A stretch of DNA of 64,000 nt from Paractinoplanes ovalisporus (GCF_016834655.1 NZ_JAENHP010000026.1:62001-126000), one strand, 5' to 3'. Shown: positions 43,184 to 52,053, counted from the first letter of the stretch. Notes: generated from the sequence alone by a model not told the origin. Numbers and translations are program-made.

Positions 43184-43189
43184 AGGGTA
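43184..43189 (-). promoter_or_regulatory. Probable -10 box of a leaderless PH-domain gene message
   Basis: TACCCT on the minus strand matches TANNNT and is six bases before the ATG at 43177. It lies in the 16-base gap after the upstream gene, so the PH gene may have its own start site. Confidence 0.4.
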
Positions 43190-43193
43190 GCGA

Positions 43194-43511
43194 TCAAGGG
43201 CTATGCGGAGCCGTGACCGTCCGGTAGAAGTCCTCGATCCGCGCCGCGAGGGTTACCTCACCGTCGGTGAGGGCGTCGCCGTCACGGTCACCCAGACAGA
43301 TCTGTGTGTGACCGTCGGTTCGCCGGATCGAGGGGCGTATGCGCAGTGTGTCCGCCGCCACCTTGATTCGTTCCGTCAATGCGGCATGCTGACTGTCGTC
43401 GCATGCCAGCTCCCGCTTGAGCTGAACTCCGTCGCGCTCCCAGCCGCTCAGCAGCGTCAGCGCGTCGCTGAGGTAGTCGGAAGTCTTGACCCGCTGTCTT
43501 CTGACCCGCAT
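43194..43511 (-). CDS. Pterin-4a-carbinolamine dehydratase-like protein, catalytic His missing
   Basis: 105 residues. The outline LLSGWERDGVQLKREL, then IKVAADTLRIRPSIRRTDGHTQICLG and GEVTLAARIEDFYR, follows the PCD/DCoH fold that dehydrates 4a-hydroxytetrahydrobiopterin. The usual H-H/N-P active-site element is here RIRPSI, with no histidine pair, so dehydratase activity is doubtful. This gene type sits next to a MutT-type hydrolase in related actinobacteria, as it does here, divergent to it by about 180 bases. It may be a structural or regulatory relative. Family call moderate. Confidence 0.65.
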   Translation of the reverse strand: MRVRRQRVKTSDYLSDALTLLSGWERDGVQLKRELACDDSQHAALTERIKVAADTLRIRPSIRRTDGHTQICLGDRDGDALTDGEVTLAARIEDFYRTVTAPHSP

Positions 43512-43694
43512 CGCCGCACCCCCCTAGGCGTCGTTGCCGGCTTGTGGCCAAACTGTCGCCGTGTCGTCATGGTCGGTGCCCATAGTCTTGCCTTCCGCAG
43601 CAAGCATGTCCACGCCCACATATCCGTGTTTGCGTGACGATCGGGACAGCGCGGGCAACCTGATCGGTAAACTTTTGTGGGAAGCTTTGATCTC

Positions 43695-44117
43695 ATGGCG
43701 CCGAAACAGCACGTCAAGGACGCTAAGTCACGCAGAGTCATCGTGGCTGCAGTGATCATCACCGATGGTCGGGTTCTTGCTTGCGAACGCTCGGCGCCGG
43801 CCGAGGTCGCGGGCCGCTGGGAGTTTCCGGGCGGCAAGGTCGAACCGGGCGAAACCGATCAAGAGGCGCTGGCCCGCGAGTGCGCCGAAGAGCTGGGCGT
43901 CCGCGTCGAGGTGGGCGACCGCGTCGGCCCCGACGTTCCGCTCGCGCACGGCCGGGCCGTCCTGCGCGTCTTCGCCGTGAACCTGCTGGAGGGCGACGTG
44001 CCGCGGGCGCTGGAGCACACGTCCATGCGCTGGCTCGCCAAGGACGAGCTGGACAGCGTGCACTGGCTGCCCGCGGACAAGCCGATCGTCGCCGAGCTAC
44101 CCGCCCTGCTGACCTGA
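43695..44117 (+). CDS. MutT-type Nudix pyrophosphohydrolase
   Basis: 140 residues. The Nudix box GGKVEPGETDQEALARECAE followed by ELGV gives G-x5-E-x7-REUxEExGU; GRWEFPGGKVEPGE is the MutT (8-oxo-dGTP-hydrolysing) form. It cleans oxidised nucleotides from the pool. ATG at 43695, though a GTG at 43677 is in frame and lies four bases after TAAACT. The 3' end overlaps the convergent fadD by 21 bases. Confidence 0.9.
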   Translation: MAPKQHVKDAKSRRVIVAAVIITDGRVLACERSAPAEVAGRWEFPGGKVEPGETDQEALARECAEELGVRVEVGDRVGPDVPLAHGRAVLRVFAVNLLEGDVPRALEHTSMRWLAKDELDSVHWLPADKPIVAELPALLT

Positions 44118-45635
44118 CCCGTACGTCTTGCGCAACTCCCGCTTGAGCACCTTGAAGCTGGGCCCGAGCGGGAGCGTCTCGGCGAACCGGATCTGCCGTG
44201 GGTATTTGTGCTTGCCGAGCTTCTCGCGCGACCACTCGATCAGTTCCTCGGCCGTGATGCCGCCCGGGTCGGGCACGACCACCGCGCAGATCTCCTCGCC
44301 GTGCACCGGGTCGGGCACGCCGATCACCGCCACCTGCTGCACGGCCGGGTGCCGGGCCAGCGCCTCCTCGACCTCGCGGGGATAGACGTTGAACCCGCCC
44401 CGGATCACCAAATCCTTCTTGCGGTCGACGATCGAAATGAAGCCGTTCTCGTCCTTGACGCCGAGGTCTCCCGTACGGAACCAGCCGTCGACGACCGCCT
44501 CGGCCGTCGCCCCGGGGTTGTTGAGATAGCCCGCGAACACGTTGTGCCCCCGGATCACGATCTCGCCCAGCTCTCCGTCGTCGAGGAGTTCGATCCGCTC
44601 GTCGACCTCGGCTCGGGCGATCTCGACGTCGACACCCCAGATCGGGTGGCCGACCGTGCCCGGCTTCGCGCCGAACGCGGGCTGGTTGGTGGTCGCGGTC
44701 GGCGAGGTCTCGGACAGGCCGTACCCCTCGTAGATCGTCGCGTGGAACGTCTCCGCGAACTTCTCGAGCACCGCCACCGGCAGCGAGGCGCCGCCCGACA
44801 CGCAGAGCCGCAGCTCCGGCAGGCGGTCGGCCTTCGCGGCCGCCTCCAGCAGCCCGATGTACATCGTCGGGACGCCGTGGAAGATCGTCACGTTCTCGCG
44901 GACCATCAGCTGGATCGCGGCCTCGCCCGTGAACCGGGCCATCAGCACGATCGTCCCGCCCATCCGGAACGTGCCGTTCATGCCCACGGTCTGGCCGAAG
45001 GTGTGGAACAGCGGCAGGCAGCCCATGACGACGTCGTCGTCGTTCAGATCGTGGATGTCGAAGACGTTGACCATCGTGTTCATCACGAGGTTGAGATGGG
45101 TGAGCAGGGCGCCCTTGGGTTTGCCGGTGGTGCCGCTCGTATAGAAGACGACCGCCACGTCCTCGGCTTCGCGGCTCTCGTACGTCCGCAGCGGTTTGGC
45201 GCCGGTCTCCTCGAGACGGGTCACACCCGGAACCGCCGGACCGACCGAGACCACCGGGATGCCGGCCGTTCCCGCCGCGGCGGCGGCGTTCTCCAACTGG
45301 CTCGAATGGGCCACCAGCAGCTTGGCGCCGCTGTCCTTCAGGACGTACGCGTTCTCCTCGGGGGTGAGGAGCAGGTGCATCGGGACGATCGTGGCGCCGG
45401 CCGCCAGCACCGCGTAATAGACACGGGGGAAGTCGGCCAGGTTGGGGATCTGGATGGCGACGACGTCGCCCGGCTGCACGCCTTTTTCCCGCAGACTTCC
45501 CGCGTATGCGAGGGTCTGTTGCCATAGATCTTTGTACGTGATCCGCTCGGTGGTCAGGCTGTCGATCACGGCGATTTTGTCGGGATATTTTCGGGCCGAC
45601 TCCGCCAGGACGGTGGCGAGCGACAACTGGGTCAT
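44097..45635 (-). CDS. fadD: Long-chain-fatty-acid/acyl-CoA ligase (FadD-like)
   Basis: 512-residue ANL-superfamily ligase activating a carboxylic acid with ATP and CoA. Motifs: VVFYTSGTTGKPKGALLTH (P-loop A3) near 165-183, YEGYGLSETSP (A5), DGWFRTGDLG (A7), DRKKDLVIRGGFNVYPREVE (A8) and the lysine region LGPSFKVLKREL at the end. ATG at 45635 with AAGGAGG. Downstream of fadE by 64 bases on the same strand, so the two are probably co-transcribed from the promoter at 46879. This is the only acyl-CoA ligase in the window and could activate the acid imported by the Liv system. Confidence 0.93.
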   Translation of the reverse strand: MTQLSLATVLAESARKYPDKIAVIDSLTTERITYKDLWQQTLAYAGSLREKGVQPGDVVAIQIPNLADFPRVYYAVLAAGATIVPMHLLLTPEENAYVLKDSGAKLLVAHSSQLENAAAAAGTAGIPVVSVGPAVPGVTRLEETGAKPLRTYESREAEDVAVVFYTSGTTGKPKGALLTHLNLVMNTMVNVFDIHDLNDDDVVMGCLPLFHTFGQTVGMNGTFRMGGTIVLMARFTGEAAIQLMVRENVTIFHGVPTMYIGLLEAAAKADRLPELRLCVSGGASLPVAVLEKFAETFHATIYEGYGLSETSPTATTNQPAFGAKPGTVGHPIWGVDVEIARAEVDERIELLDDGELGEIVIRGHNVFAGYLNNPGATAEAVVDGWFRTGDLGVKDENGFISIVDRKKDLVIRGGFNVYPREVEEALARHPAVQQVAVIGVPDPVHGEEICAVVVPDPGGITAEELIEWSREKLGKHKYPRQIRFAETLPLGPSFKVLKRELRKTYGSGQQGG

Positions 45636-45699
45636 GCTGAGCCTCCTTGGGCTTGCCTTCCTGGCCCTACGGACGCTTCGCTGACTCCGGTGCAGTCAG

Positions 45700-46872
45700 T
45701 CATGCCAGGTGACCTCCGATCTTGGTGTACCCGCGGAGCAGGTCGCGGGAGATGATCAGGCGCTGCATCTCATCGGTACCTTCATAGATACGCATAAGTC
45801 GCACCTGGCGGTACCACCGTTCGATCGGAAGCTCGCGGGTGTATCCCATCCCGCCGTGGATCTGCATGACCCGGTCCACCACGTTGTTGACCATGTTGGC
45901 GCCGTAGAGCTTGGCCATCGACGACGCGTGCCGCGGGTCCCAGCCCTGGTCGACGGTCCACGCGGCGCGCAGGATCAGCCATCGGGCGGCCTCGATCTCG
46001 ACCTCGGAGTCGGCCAGCATCCACTGGATGGCCTGGTTCTCGCCGATCGTCCGCCCGAACGTCTCGCGCGTGTTGGCATAGTCCACCGCCATGCCCAGGG
46101 CCCGCTCGGCGATGCCCAGCGCGTTCGACGGGATGAGATAGCGGCCCTTGCCGATCCACTTCATACCCAGCTCGAAGCCCTGACCGATCTCGCCCAGGAT
46201 GTTGCGCGCCGGGACCCGTACGTCGTCGAAGATGAGCGACGCCGGCCCGCCCTCGCCCATGGTCTGGATGAACTCGGAACGCCAGCCCATCTCGCGATCG
46301 ACCAGGAACGCCGTGGTGCCGCCGCCGCGCACACCCTTCTCGCGGTCGGTCACCGCGACCACGATGACGAAGTCGGCGTCGTTGCCGTTCGTGATGAACG
46401 TCTTCTCCCCGTTGAGCACCCAGTCGTCGCCGTCCGGACGGGCGCTGAGCTTGATGTTGGCCGCGTCCGAACCGGCGCCGGGCTCGGTGATCGCGAAGCA
46501 CGAGACGCGGTCGCCCTCGATCGTCGGGACCAGGAACTCCGCCTTCTGCTCGGCATTGGCGTAGTAGAGGATGTTGTCGGCCTCGCCCCCGAACTTGAAC
46601 TGCACGAAGGTGCGGCCGACCTCGGTCCAGATCAGCGACTGCAGGACGGCGGGCAGGTCCATGCCGCCGTACTGCTCCGGAGTGGACAGACCCCAGAAGC
46701 CGAACTTCTTGGCCTTCAGTTGCAGCTCGCGCAGTTCGCTGCGGTCCAGGCCGGGCTCATGGCGGCGCTCGCGCAGCAGCGCCTCCTGTTCCAGCGGCAT
46801 GACCTCGCGGGTGATGAACTGGCGGGCGGTGTCGCGGATCGCGCGTTCCTCGTCGGTGAGCTCGAAGTCCAT
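45700..46872 (-). CDS. fadE: Acyl-CoA dehydrogenase (FadE-like)
   Basis: 390-residue flavoprotein of classical type. FAITEPGAGSDAANI and LNGEKTFITNGNDADFVIVVA are the FAD and substrate segments; QIHGGMGYTRELPIERWYRQVRLMRIYEGTDEMQRL near the end contains the catalytic glutamate in YEGTDE. It introduces a 2,3 double bond into an acyl-CoA. ATG at 46872 with TAGTTT six bases upstream, indicating a leaderless message. Divergent to a tetR gene, sharing a palindromic operator. Forms a unit with fadD. Confidence 0.94.
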   Translation of the reverse strand: MDFELTDEERAIRDTARQFITREVMPLEQEALLRERRHEPGLDRSELRELQLKAKKFGFWGLSTPEQYGGMDLPAVLQSLIWTEVGRTFVQFKFGGEADNILYYANAEQKAEFLVPTIEGDRVSCFAITEPGAGSDAANIKLSARPDGDDWVLNGEKTFITNGNDADFVIVVAVTDREKGVRGGGTTAFLVDREMGWRSEFIQTMGEGGPASLIFDDVRVPARNILGEIGQGFELGMKWIGKGRYLIPSNALGIAERALGMAVDYANTRETFGRTIGENQAIQWMLADSEVEIEAARWLILRAAWTVDQGWDPRHASSMAKLYGANMVNNVVDRVMQIHGGMGYTRELPIERWYRQVRLMRIYEGTDEMQRLIISRDLLRGYTKIGGHLA

Positions 46873-46878
46873 GCCGTT

Positions 46879-46915
46879 AAACTAGCGGTGTAAGTTTTTA
46901 CACGTCCAGTGTCAC
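46879..46915. promoter_or_regulatory. fadE/tetR divergent promoter with liv-type operator
   Basis: On the minus strand TGGACG (46908-46903), an 18-base spacer and TAGTTT (46884-46879) form the fadE promoter, six bases from its ATG. Between the boxes lies GTGTAA-GTTT-TTACAC (46888-46903, perfect six-base arms), and 46898-46914 (TTACACGTCCAGTGTCA) matches the liv operator at 14 of 17 positions. A TetR protein bound here would block both genes. Confidence 0.7.
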
Positions 46916-46935
46916 TTTTTCGCGGGGGTTCGCGC

Positions 46936-47562
46936 ATGGCTCGGCCACGGCAGGCGCTGCTGACCGCCTCGCGGATCATCGACGCCGCCTCGGCGCTGGT
47001 CGACGCGGAAGGGCTGGAGGCGCTGTCCACCCGGCGCCTCGCCACCGAGCTGGGCGTGCAGGGGCCGTCTCTCTACAACCACTTCCCGACCAAGGCCTCG
47101 ATCGTCGACGCGGTCGCCGACGCGGTGATCGCCCAGGTCGACGTGTCGGCCTTCGGGGCGTACGAGTGGGACGAGGCGCTGCGGCGCTGGGCCCGCTCCT
47201 ACCACGCGGTGCTCGTCGCCCACCCGAACATCGTGCCGGTGCTCGCCCAGGGCCCCGGACGCCGGCCGGGCGGTCTGGCCATGGCCGAGGCCGTGTACGG
47301 CGCCCTGGTCGACGCCGGGTGGTCCTACGCGCGGGCCACCCACATCGGCGCGCTCATGCGCTACCTCGTCACCGGCTCGGCGCTCGGCTCGTTCGCGCTC
47401 GGCTTCGACGCCGATCCACAGCTCTACGAACGTTATCCACACCTGGGTCACGCACCCCGTCTGGCGGAGCATCATGAAGCCGTGGACGAGGGCGCCTTCG
47501 AACTCGGACTGGACCTGCTGATCAACGGCCTGACGGCCCGCTACGAGATGGGGATCCGCTGA
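46936..47562 (+). CDS. TetR family regulator of the fadE/ALDH/ADH locus
   Basis: 208 residues. Helix-turn-helix: LTASRIIDAASALVDAEGLE and TRRLATELGVQGPSLYNHFP at about 8-52. The carboxy domain includes VLVAHPNIVPVLAQGPG, as in TetR_C regulators controlling acyl-CoA genes. ATG at 46936 after a G-rich GGGGG; the frame to 46909 has no good site. It overlaps the aldehyde dehydrogenase start (TGATG) and so leads a tetR-ALDH-ADH operon. Likely autoregulated through 46888-46914 and a candidate regulator of the liv operon. Confidence 0.9.
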   Translation: MARPRQALLTASRIIDAASALVDAEGLEALSTRRLATELGVQGPSLYNHFPTKASIVDAVADAVIAQVDVSAFGAYEWDEALRRWARSYHAVLVAHPNIVPVLAQGPGRRPGGLAMAEAVYGALVDAGWSYARATHIGALMRYLVTGSALGSFALGFDADPQLYERYPHLGHAPRLAEHHEAVDEGAFELGLDLLINGLTARYEMGIR

Positions 47563-48953
47563 TGACAACGCTCGACCGGCCACACCTCTACATCGACGGG
47601 CAGTGGACCCCGCCGGCCTCCTCCGAGACCATCGCGGTCGAGAACCCGGCGACCGAAGAGGTGCTGGCCCACGTGCCGGCGGGCACGGCGGCCGATGTCG
47701 ATCGGGCCGTCGCCGCCGCCCGGGCCGCCTTCCCCGCCTGGTCCGTCGCGTCCGACCGGGCCCAGGTGCTCGACCGGCTGCACACGGCCCTGGCCTCGCG
47801 CGCGGCCGAGATCGCCCGGGTGGTCGGCCTCGAACTGGGCACCCCTCTCAAGATCGCCAAAGCGGTCCAGGCCGGCCTTCCGCTCACGGTCCTCCGGTCG
47901 TACGCCGACCTGGTCCTTCCGCCGCCGGAGACCATCGGCAACTCGACCGTCGTACGCGAGCCCATCGGTGTGGTCGGCGCGATCACCCCGTGGAACTATC
48001 CGCTGCACCAGGTCGTCGCCAAGGTGGCAGCCGCGCTGGCGGCGGGGTGCACGGTCGTGCTCAAGCCGAGCGAGCTGACCCCGCTGGTGGCGTTCCTGCT
48101 GGTCGACGCGGCTTCCGAGGCCGGCGTGCCACCGGGCGTGCTCAACGTGGTGACCGGCACCGGCCCGGTCGTCGGGGCGGCCATCGCCGGGCACCCCGAC
48201 GTCGATATGGTGTCGTTCACCGGCTCGACCGCGACCGGCCGCGCGATCACCCACGCCGCCGCCGACCGGATCGCCAAGGTCGCGCTCGAGCTGGGCGGCA
48301 AGTCGGCCAACGTGATCCTCGCCGACGCCGATGTGACGCGCGCGGTGAAGGTGGGGGTCGGCAACGCCTACCTCAACTCGGGTCAGACCTGCACGGCGTG
48401 GACCCGGATGCTGGTGCACGAGAGCGTCTACGACGAGGCCGTGTCGCTGGCCGCCAAGACCGCCGGTGGTTACACCGTGGGCGATCCCTTCGACGAGTCG
48501 ACGCGGCTCGGTCCGCTGGTATCGGCCGCTCAGCGCGACCGCGTACTCGGTTTCGTCGCGCGAGCCTCCGCCCGTATGGTGGCGGGCGATTCTCCCGTGC
48601 CGCAAAAGGGATACTTCGTCGCGCCGACCGTCTTCGCCGATGTCGACCCCGACAGCGAACTGGCCCAGGAAGAGATCTTCGGCCCGGTGTTGTCGATCAT
48701 CCCGTTCTCGTCGGACGACGAGGCCGTGGCCATCGCCAACAACTCGAAATACGGCCTGGCCGGCGGCGTCTGGGGTTCCGAAGAGCGCGCGCTGGCGGTG
48801 GCCGCCCGGATGCGGACGGGTCAGGTCGACATCAACGGCGGCGCCTTCAATCCGCGGGCGCCCTTCGGCGGATACAAACAATCAGGTGTCGGACGCGAGC
48901 TGGGCGTGCACGGTCTCGCCGAGTTCCAGCAGGTGAAGGCGATCCAGCGATGA
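47562..48953 (+). CDS. NAD(P)-dependent aldehyde dehydrogenase
   Basis: 463 residues. TPWNYPLHQ, FTGSTATGRAI, the general base in LELGGKSANV, catalytic Cys277 in NSGQTCTAWTR, and EEIFGPVLSI are all in place. Closest in form to broad-specificity betaine- or short-chain-aldehyde dehydrogenases. ATG inside the tetR stop; its own stop overlaps the alcohol dehydrogenase start (ATGA). With the next gene it would oxidise an alcohol through the aldehyde to an acid, which fadD could then activate. Confidence 0.94.
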   Translation: MTTLDRPHLYIDGQWTPPASSETIAVENPATEEVLAHVPAGTAADVDRAVAAARAAFPAWSVASDRAQVLDRLHTALASRAAEIARVVGLELGTPLKIAKAVQAGLPLTVLRSYADLVLPPPETIGNSTVVREPIGVVGAITPWNYPLHQVVAKVAAALAAGCTVVLKPSELTPLVAFLLVDAASEAGVPPGVLNVVTGTGPVVGAAIAGHPDVDMVSFTGSTATGRAITHAAADRIAKVALELGGKSANVILADADVTRAVKVGVGNAYLNSGQTCTAWTRMLVHESVYDEAVSLAAKTAGGYTVGDPFDESTRLGPLVSAAQRDRVLGFVARASARMVAGDSPVPQKGYFVAPTVFADVDPDSELAQEEIFGPVLSIIPFSSDDEAVAIANNSKYGLAGGVWGSEERALAVAARMRTGQVDINGGAFNPRAPFGGYKQSGVGRELGVHGLAEFQQVKAIQR

Positions 48954-50038
48954 CCGCATATTTCAACGGCCTGGTGCTGCGCTCCGGCGGCACCCGGCCC
49001 GACGTCGCCGAGCTGCACATGCCCGAGGTCGGGCCCGGCCAGGTGCGGGTCCGGGTGCGCGCGGCCGGTGTCTGCCACTCCGACCTGTCCATGGTGAACG
49101 GAACCATCAAACCGTCGTACCCGCTGGTGCTGGGCCACGAGGCGGCGGGCGAGGTGGTCGAGATCGGCGACCACGTGACCCGGGCCGCGGTCGGCGACCA
49201 CGTGGTGCTCAACTGGCAGCCCGCGTGCCGCAGCTGCTGGTTCTGCGACCAGGGCGAGCCGTGGCTGTGCTCCACGTCCTCCGGCGTCGCCTCCTTGGAG
49301 AACGGCGTGACGCTCGACGGCGGGCCCGTGCATGTCGCCCTGGGTCTGGGTGCCTTCGCCGAGCAGGTGGTAGCCCCCGAAAACGCCGTGATCCGGGTGC
49401 CGTCGTCGCTCCCGCTGGAGCTGGCCGCCCTGCTGAGCTGCGGCGTCCTCACCGGCGCGGGCGCCGTCCGCAACACCGCCCAGGTCCGCCCCGGCGAGTC
49501 GGTCGTGGTGATCGGTCTGGGCGGCGTCGGCCTCTCGGTGGTGGCCGCGGCCCGCGCGGCCGGCGCCGCCGCGGTGATCGCGGTCGACGTCTCCGAGTCG
49601 AAGAAGGCCCTGGCCGAGTCGGCCGGCGCCACCGACTTCGTGGTCTCGTCCGACGCCCTCTCCAAAGAGATCCGCTCCCGCACGTCGGGCCGCGGCGCCG
49701 ACCACGCCTTCGAATGCGTGGGCCGAGCCACCACCATCCGCGCGGCGTGGCGGGCCACCCGCCGCGGCGGCAAGGTCACGGTCGTCGGCATGGGCTCGAA
49801 CGACGACGTGGTGTCGCTCTCGGCCCTCGACATCTTCTCGTCGGCCCGCACCCTGCGTTCCTCGGTCTACGGCTCGGCCGACTTCGACGTAGAGATCCCC
49901 CGCCTGGCCGAAGAAGTCCAGGCCGGCCGCCTGAAGCTGGACCACCTCATCACCGACCGCATCGGCTTGGCCGAGGTGCCCGACGCGTTCGACCGAATGA
50001 CCCGAGGCGAGGGCGCCCGCTCCGTGGTCGCCCTGTGA
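48950..50038 (+). CDS. Zinc-dependent alcohol dehydrogenase (medium-chain family)
   Basis: 362 residues. The catalytic zinc is bound by Cys in GVCHSDLS and His/Glu in LGHEAAGE, with a later Cys. The structural zinc loop PACRSCWFCDQGEPWLC carries four cysteines. The nucleotide fold VVVIGLGGVGLSVVAAARAAG is followed by an Asp (AVDVSESK), favouring NAD. The family resembles class III or NDMA-dependent alcohol dehydrogenases. Last gene of the tetR-ALDH-ADH unit; ATG overlaps the ALDH stop. Confidence 0.93.
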   Translation: MTAYFNGLVLRSGGTRPDVAELHMPEVGPGQVRVRVRAAGVCHSDLSMVNGTIKPSYPLVLGHEAAGEVVEIGDHVTRAAVGDHVVLNWQPACRSCWFCDQGEPWLCSTSSGVASLENGVTLDGGPVHVALGLGAFAEQVVAPENAVIRVPSSLPLELAALLSCGVLTGAGAVRNTAQVRPGESVVVIGLGGVGLSVVAAARAAGAAAVIAVDVSESKKALAESAGATDFVVSSDALSKEIRSRTSGRGADHAFECVGRATTIRAAWRATRRGGKVTVVGMGSNDDVVSLSALDIFSSARTLRSSVYGSADFDVEIPRLAEEVQAGRLKLDHLITDRIGLAEVPDAFDRMTRGEGARSVVAL

Positions 50039-50045
50039 GCCGGCC

Positions 50046-50561
50046 ATGACCACGGTCCCCGACTGGATGCGGCCACCCCGCGCCGAAGGCTGGTATGCCG
50101 ACGACCTCGACCATCTCCCCGACGCGCCGCCACACATCGAGCTGATCGACGGGATGCTGGTCTTCAGGGCCGTCCCCCAGCAGGTCTGGCACAGCCGCCT
50201 CGTCACCGCGCTGGCGGCAACGATGGCGAAACAGACCCCGCAGGGCATCGACGTCGAGCGGGAAATGACGATCACGCTCGGCGAGCGGGACCGCACCTTC
50301 TTCACACCCGATTCCGTCCTTCTGGTCGGCGAGGTGGAGTCGCCGGAGTCAGCGCACCGCGATCGGACGGTCAAGCTCCGCAAGTACGCCGAAGACGGCA
50401 TCCGGCACTACTGGCGCGTCGAGAACGAGACCTGGGCGCCAGTCATACACACCTACGAGCTCGACGGGCCGACCCGGCTGCACGCGCCGACCGGCATCTT
50501 CCGCGAAGAACTACGCACATCGAAGCCGTTCGCTTCGTCGAAGACCTGCCGCGCTCGCTGA
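50046..50561 (+). CDS. Uma2-like protein, internally shortened and with a foreign C-terminus
   Basis: 171 residues. It begins like actinobacterial Uma2 (PPHIELIDGMLVFRAVPQQ, VEREMTITLGERDR) and later has SPESAHRDRTVKLRKYAEDGIRHYWRVE. Between ITLGERDR and TPDSVLL the family normally has about 20 more residues with a P-D-V-type catalytic aspartate; these are missing. The final residues (SKPFASSKTCRAR) run into the antisense of the convergent antitoxin gene instead of the usual family end. It is probably a non-functional remnant, although the frame is intact. Confidence 0.65.
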   Translation: MTTVPDWMRPPRAEGWYADDLDHLPDAPPHIELIDGMLVFRAVPQQVWHSRLVTALAATMAKQTPQGIDVEREMTITLGERDRTFFTPDSVLLVGEVESPESAHRDRTVKLRKYAEDGIRHYWRVENETWAPVIHTYELDGPTRLHAPTGIFREELRTSKPFASSKTCRAR

Positions 50562-50779
50562 CGAGCTTCCTCGGAGACCGGTCCTTTGCGGCTCTCATAG
50601 TCGGCCAAATACTCGTCGAGCACCTGGCCACGCAGCTCCCGCTCAACTGCTTCGGCAATGAACGCGGAGAACTCCCGCTTGCCGACCCGCGCCCGGATCG
50701 CCTCAGCGGTCCCTTCAGGCAGCGACAGGCTCACCCGTGTCGCCGGTCCCTCGCCGATGCGGTACACCGCTTCGCTCAT
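50453..50779 (-). CDS. Ribbon-helix-helix-type antitoxin-like protein, 3' end fused to Uma2 remnant
   Basis: 108 residues. TRVSLSLPEGTAEAIRARVGKREFSAFIAEAVEREL near 14-50 is a ribbon-helix-helix DNA-binding region, as in CopG- or VapB-type antitoxins. It continues LDEYLADYESRKGPVSEEARQRARQVFDEA, the usual antitoxin tail, and then runs into antisense of the Uma2 gene for about 20 residues. No toxin gene (PIN, RelE or similar) follows; the expected downstream position is the Uma2 remnant. ATG at 50779. It appears to be an orphan left by a deletion. Confidence 0.7.
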   Translation of the reverse strand: MSEAVYRIGEGPATRVSLSLPEGTAEAIRARVGKREFSAFIAEAVERELRGQVLDEYLADYESRKGPVSEEARQRARQVFDEANGFDVRSSSRKMPVGACSRVGPSSS

Positions 50780-50866
50780 CGTCCCAGGTTGTCAAACGAG
50801 TAGGAAAACCGCCACGGCCTGCGGAATCGACCGGCACACCGAACTCCGCAGGAGACGTCGAAACCG

Positions 50867-51952
50867 TCAGACGTTGAAGCGGAACTCCACCACGTCGCCG
50901 TCCTTCATGATGTAGTCCTTGCCCTCCATGCGGACCTTGCCGGCGGCCTTGGCGGCGGACATGGAACCGGCGGCCATCAGGTCGTCGAAGCTGACGATCT
51001 CGGCCTTGATGAAACCGCGCTGGAAGTCGCTGTGGATGACGCCCGCGGCCTCGGGGGCGGTGGCGCCGACCGGGATCACCCAGGCGCGGGCCTCCTTCGG
51101 GCCGGCCGTCAGGTAGGTCTGCAGGCCCAGCGTGTTGAAGCCGACCCGGATCAGCTGGTCGAGGCCGGGCTCGGTCTGGCCGGTGGACTCCAGCAGCTCC
51201 TGCGCCTCGTCCGGCGGCAGGTCGATCAGCTCGGACTCGATCTTCGCGTCCATGAACACGGCCTCGGCCGGGGCGACCAGGGCGCGCATCTCGTCGAGGA
51301 ACGCCGTGTTGTTCAGCTCGTCCTCGTCGACGTTGAAGACGTAGATGAACGGCTTCGTGGTGAGCAGGTGGAGTTCGCCCAGCAGCTCGACCTCGACGCC
51401 CGCGGCGGCCGCGCCCTTGTGCAGGGTCACGCCGTCGTTGAGGACCTTGAACGCGCCCTCGGCGGCGGCCACGATCGGCGCCCGGTCCTTCTTGAGCTTG
51501 GCCTCCTTCTGCAGGCGGGGCAGCGCCTTCTCCACCGTCTGCAGGTCGGCCAGGATGAGCTCGGTGTTGATCGTCTCGATGTCGTCGGCGGGCGAGACCT
51601 TGCCGTCGACGTGCAGCACGTTCGGGTCGGAGAACGCGCGGACGACCTGGCAGATGGCCGTGGCGTCGCGGATGTTGGCGAGGAACGCGTTGCCGCGGCC
51701 CTGCCCCTTGGACGCGCCACGCACCAGGCCGGCGATGTCGACGAAGCTCACCGGCGCCGGCAGGATCTTCTCACTGCTGAACAGCTCGGCGAGCCGCCCG
51801 AGCCGCTCGTCGGGCAGCCCGACCACGCCGACGTTGGGCTCGATCGTCGCGAACGGGTAGTTCGCGGCGAGCACGTCGTTCTTGGTCAGGGCGTTGAACA
51901 GGGTGCTCTTGCCGACGTTCGGCAGGCCGACGATTCCGATGGTGAGGCTCAC
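50867..51952 (-). CDS. ychF: Redox-regulated ATPase / GTPase-like YchF (Obg-family)
   Basis: 361 residues. The P-loop is GLPNVGKSTLFNALT at residues 9-23, FVDIAGLVRGASKGQGRGNAFL forms the G3 region, and the family NVDE replaces NKxD (YVFNVDEDELNN), which is why YchF prefers ATP. The carboxy TGS domain is RAWVIPVGATAPEAAGVIHSD to VEFRFNV. A universally conserved protein that binds ribosomes and affects oxidative-stress and translation control. GTG at 51952; TAGACT lies eight bases upstream. Divergent from ada-alkA. Confidence 0.95.
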   Translation of the reverse strand: MSLTIGIVGLPNVGKSTLFNALTKNDVLAANYPFATIEPNVGVVGLPDERLGRLAELFSSEKILPAPVSFVDIAGLVRGASKGQGRGNAFLANIRDATAICQVVRAFSDPNVLHVDGKVSPADDIETINTELILADLQTVEKALPRLQKEAKLKKDRAPIVAAAEGAFKVLNDGVTLHKGAAAAGVEVELLGELHLLTTKPFIYVFNVDEDELNNTAFLDEMRALVAPAEAVFMDAKIESELIDLPPDEAQELLESTGQTEPGLDQLIRVGFNTLGLQTYLTAGPKEARAWVIPVGATAPEAAGVIHSDFQRGFIKAEIVSFDDLMAAGSMSAAKAAGKVRMEGKDYIMKDGDVVEFRFNV

Positions 51953-52053
51953 GGAAGCCCAGTCTACGCAGCACCCCGCGACCACGGCCCCACGCACCTT
52001 CATGTCCGAATCCCGCCAGCCAACGGCCGTACGGCGAGAGCAGACTCAGGGGC

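Noticed and set aside
45636..45699. TGACT/AGTCA hairpin between fadE and fadD as a terminator
   Set aside because: Arms are only five bases with a seven-base loop; too weak, and the two genes are probably co-transcribed.
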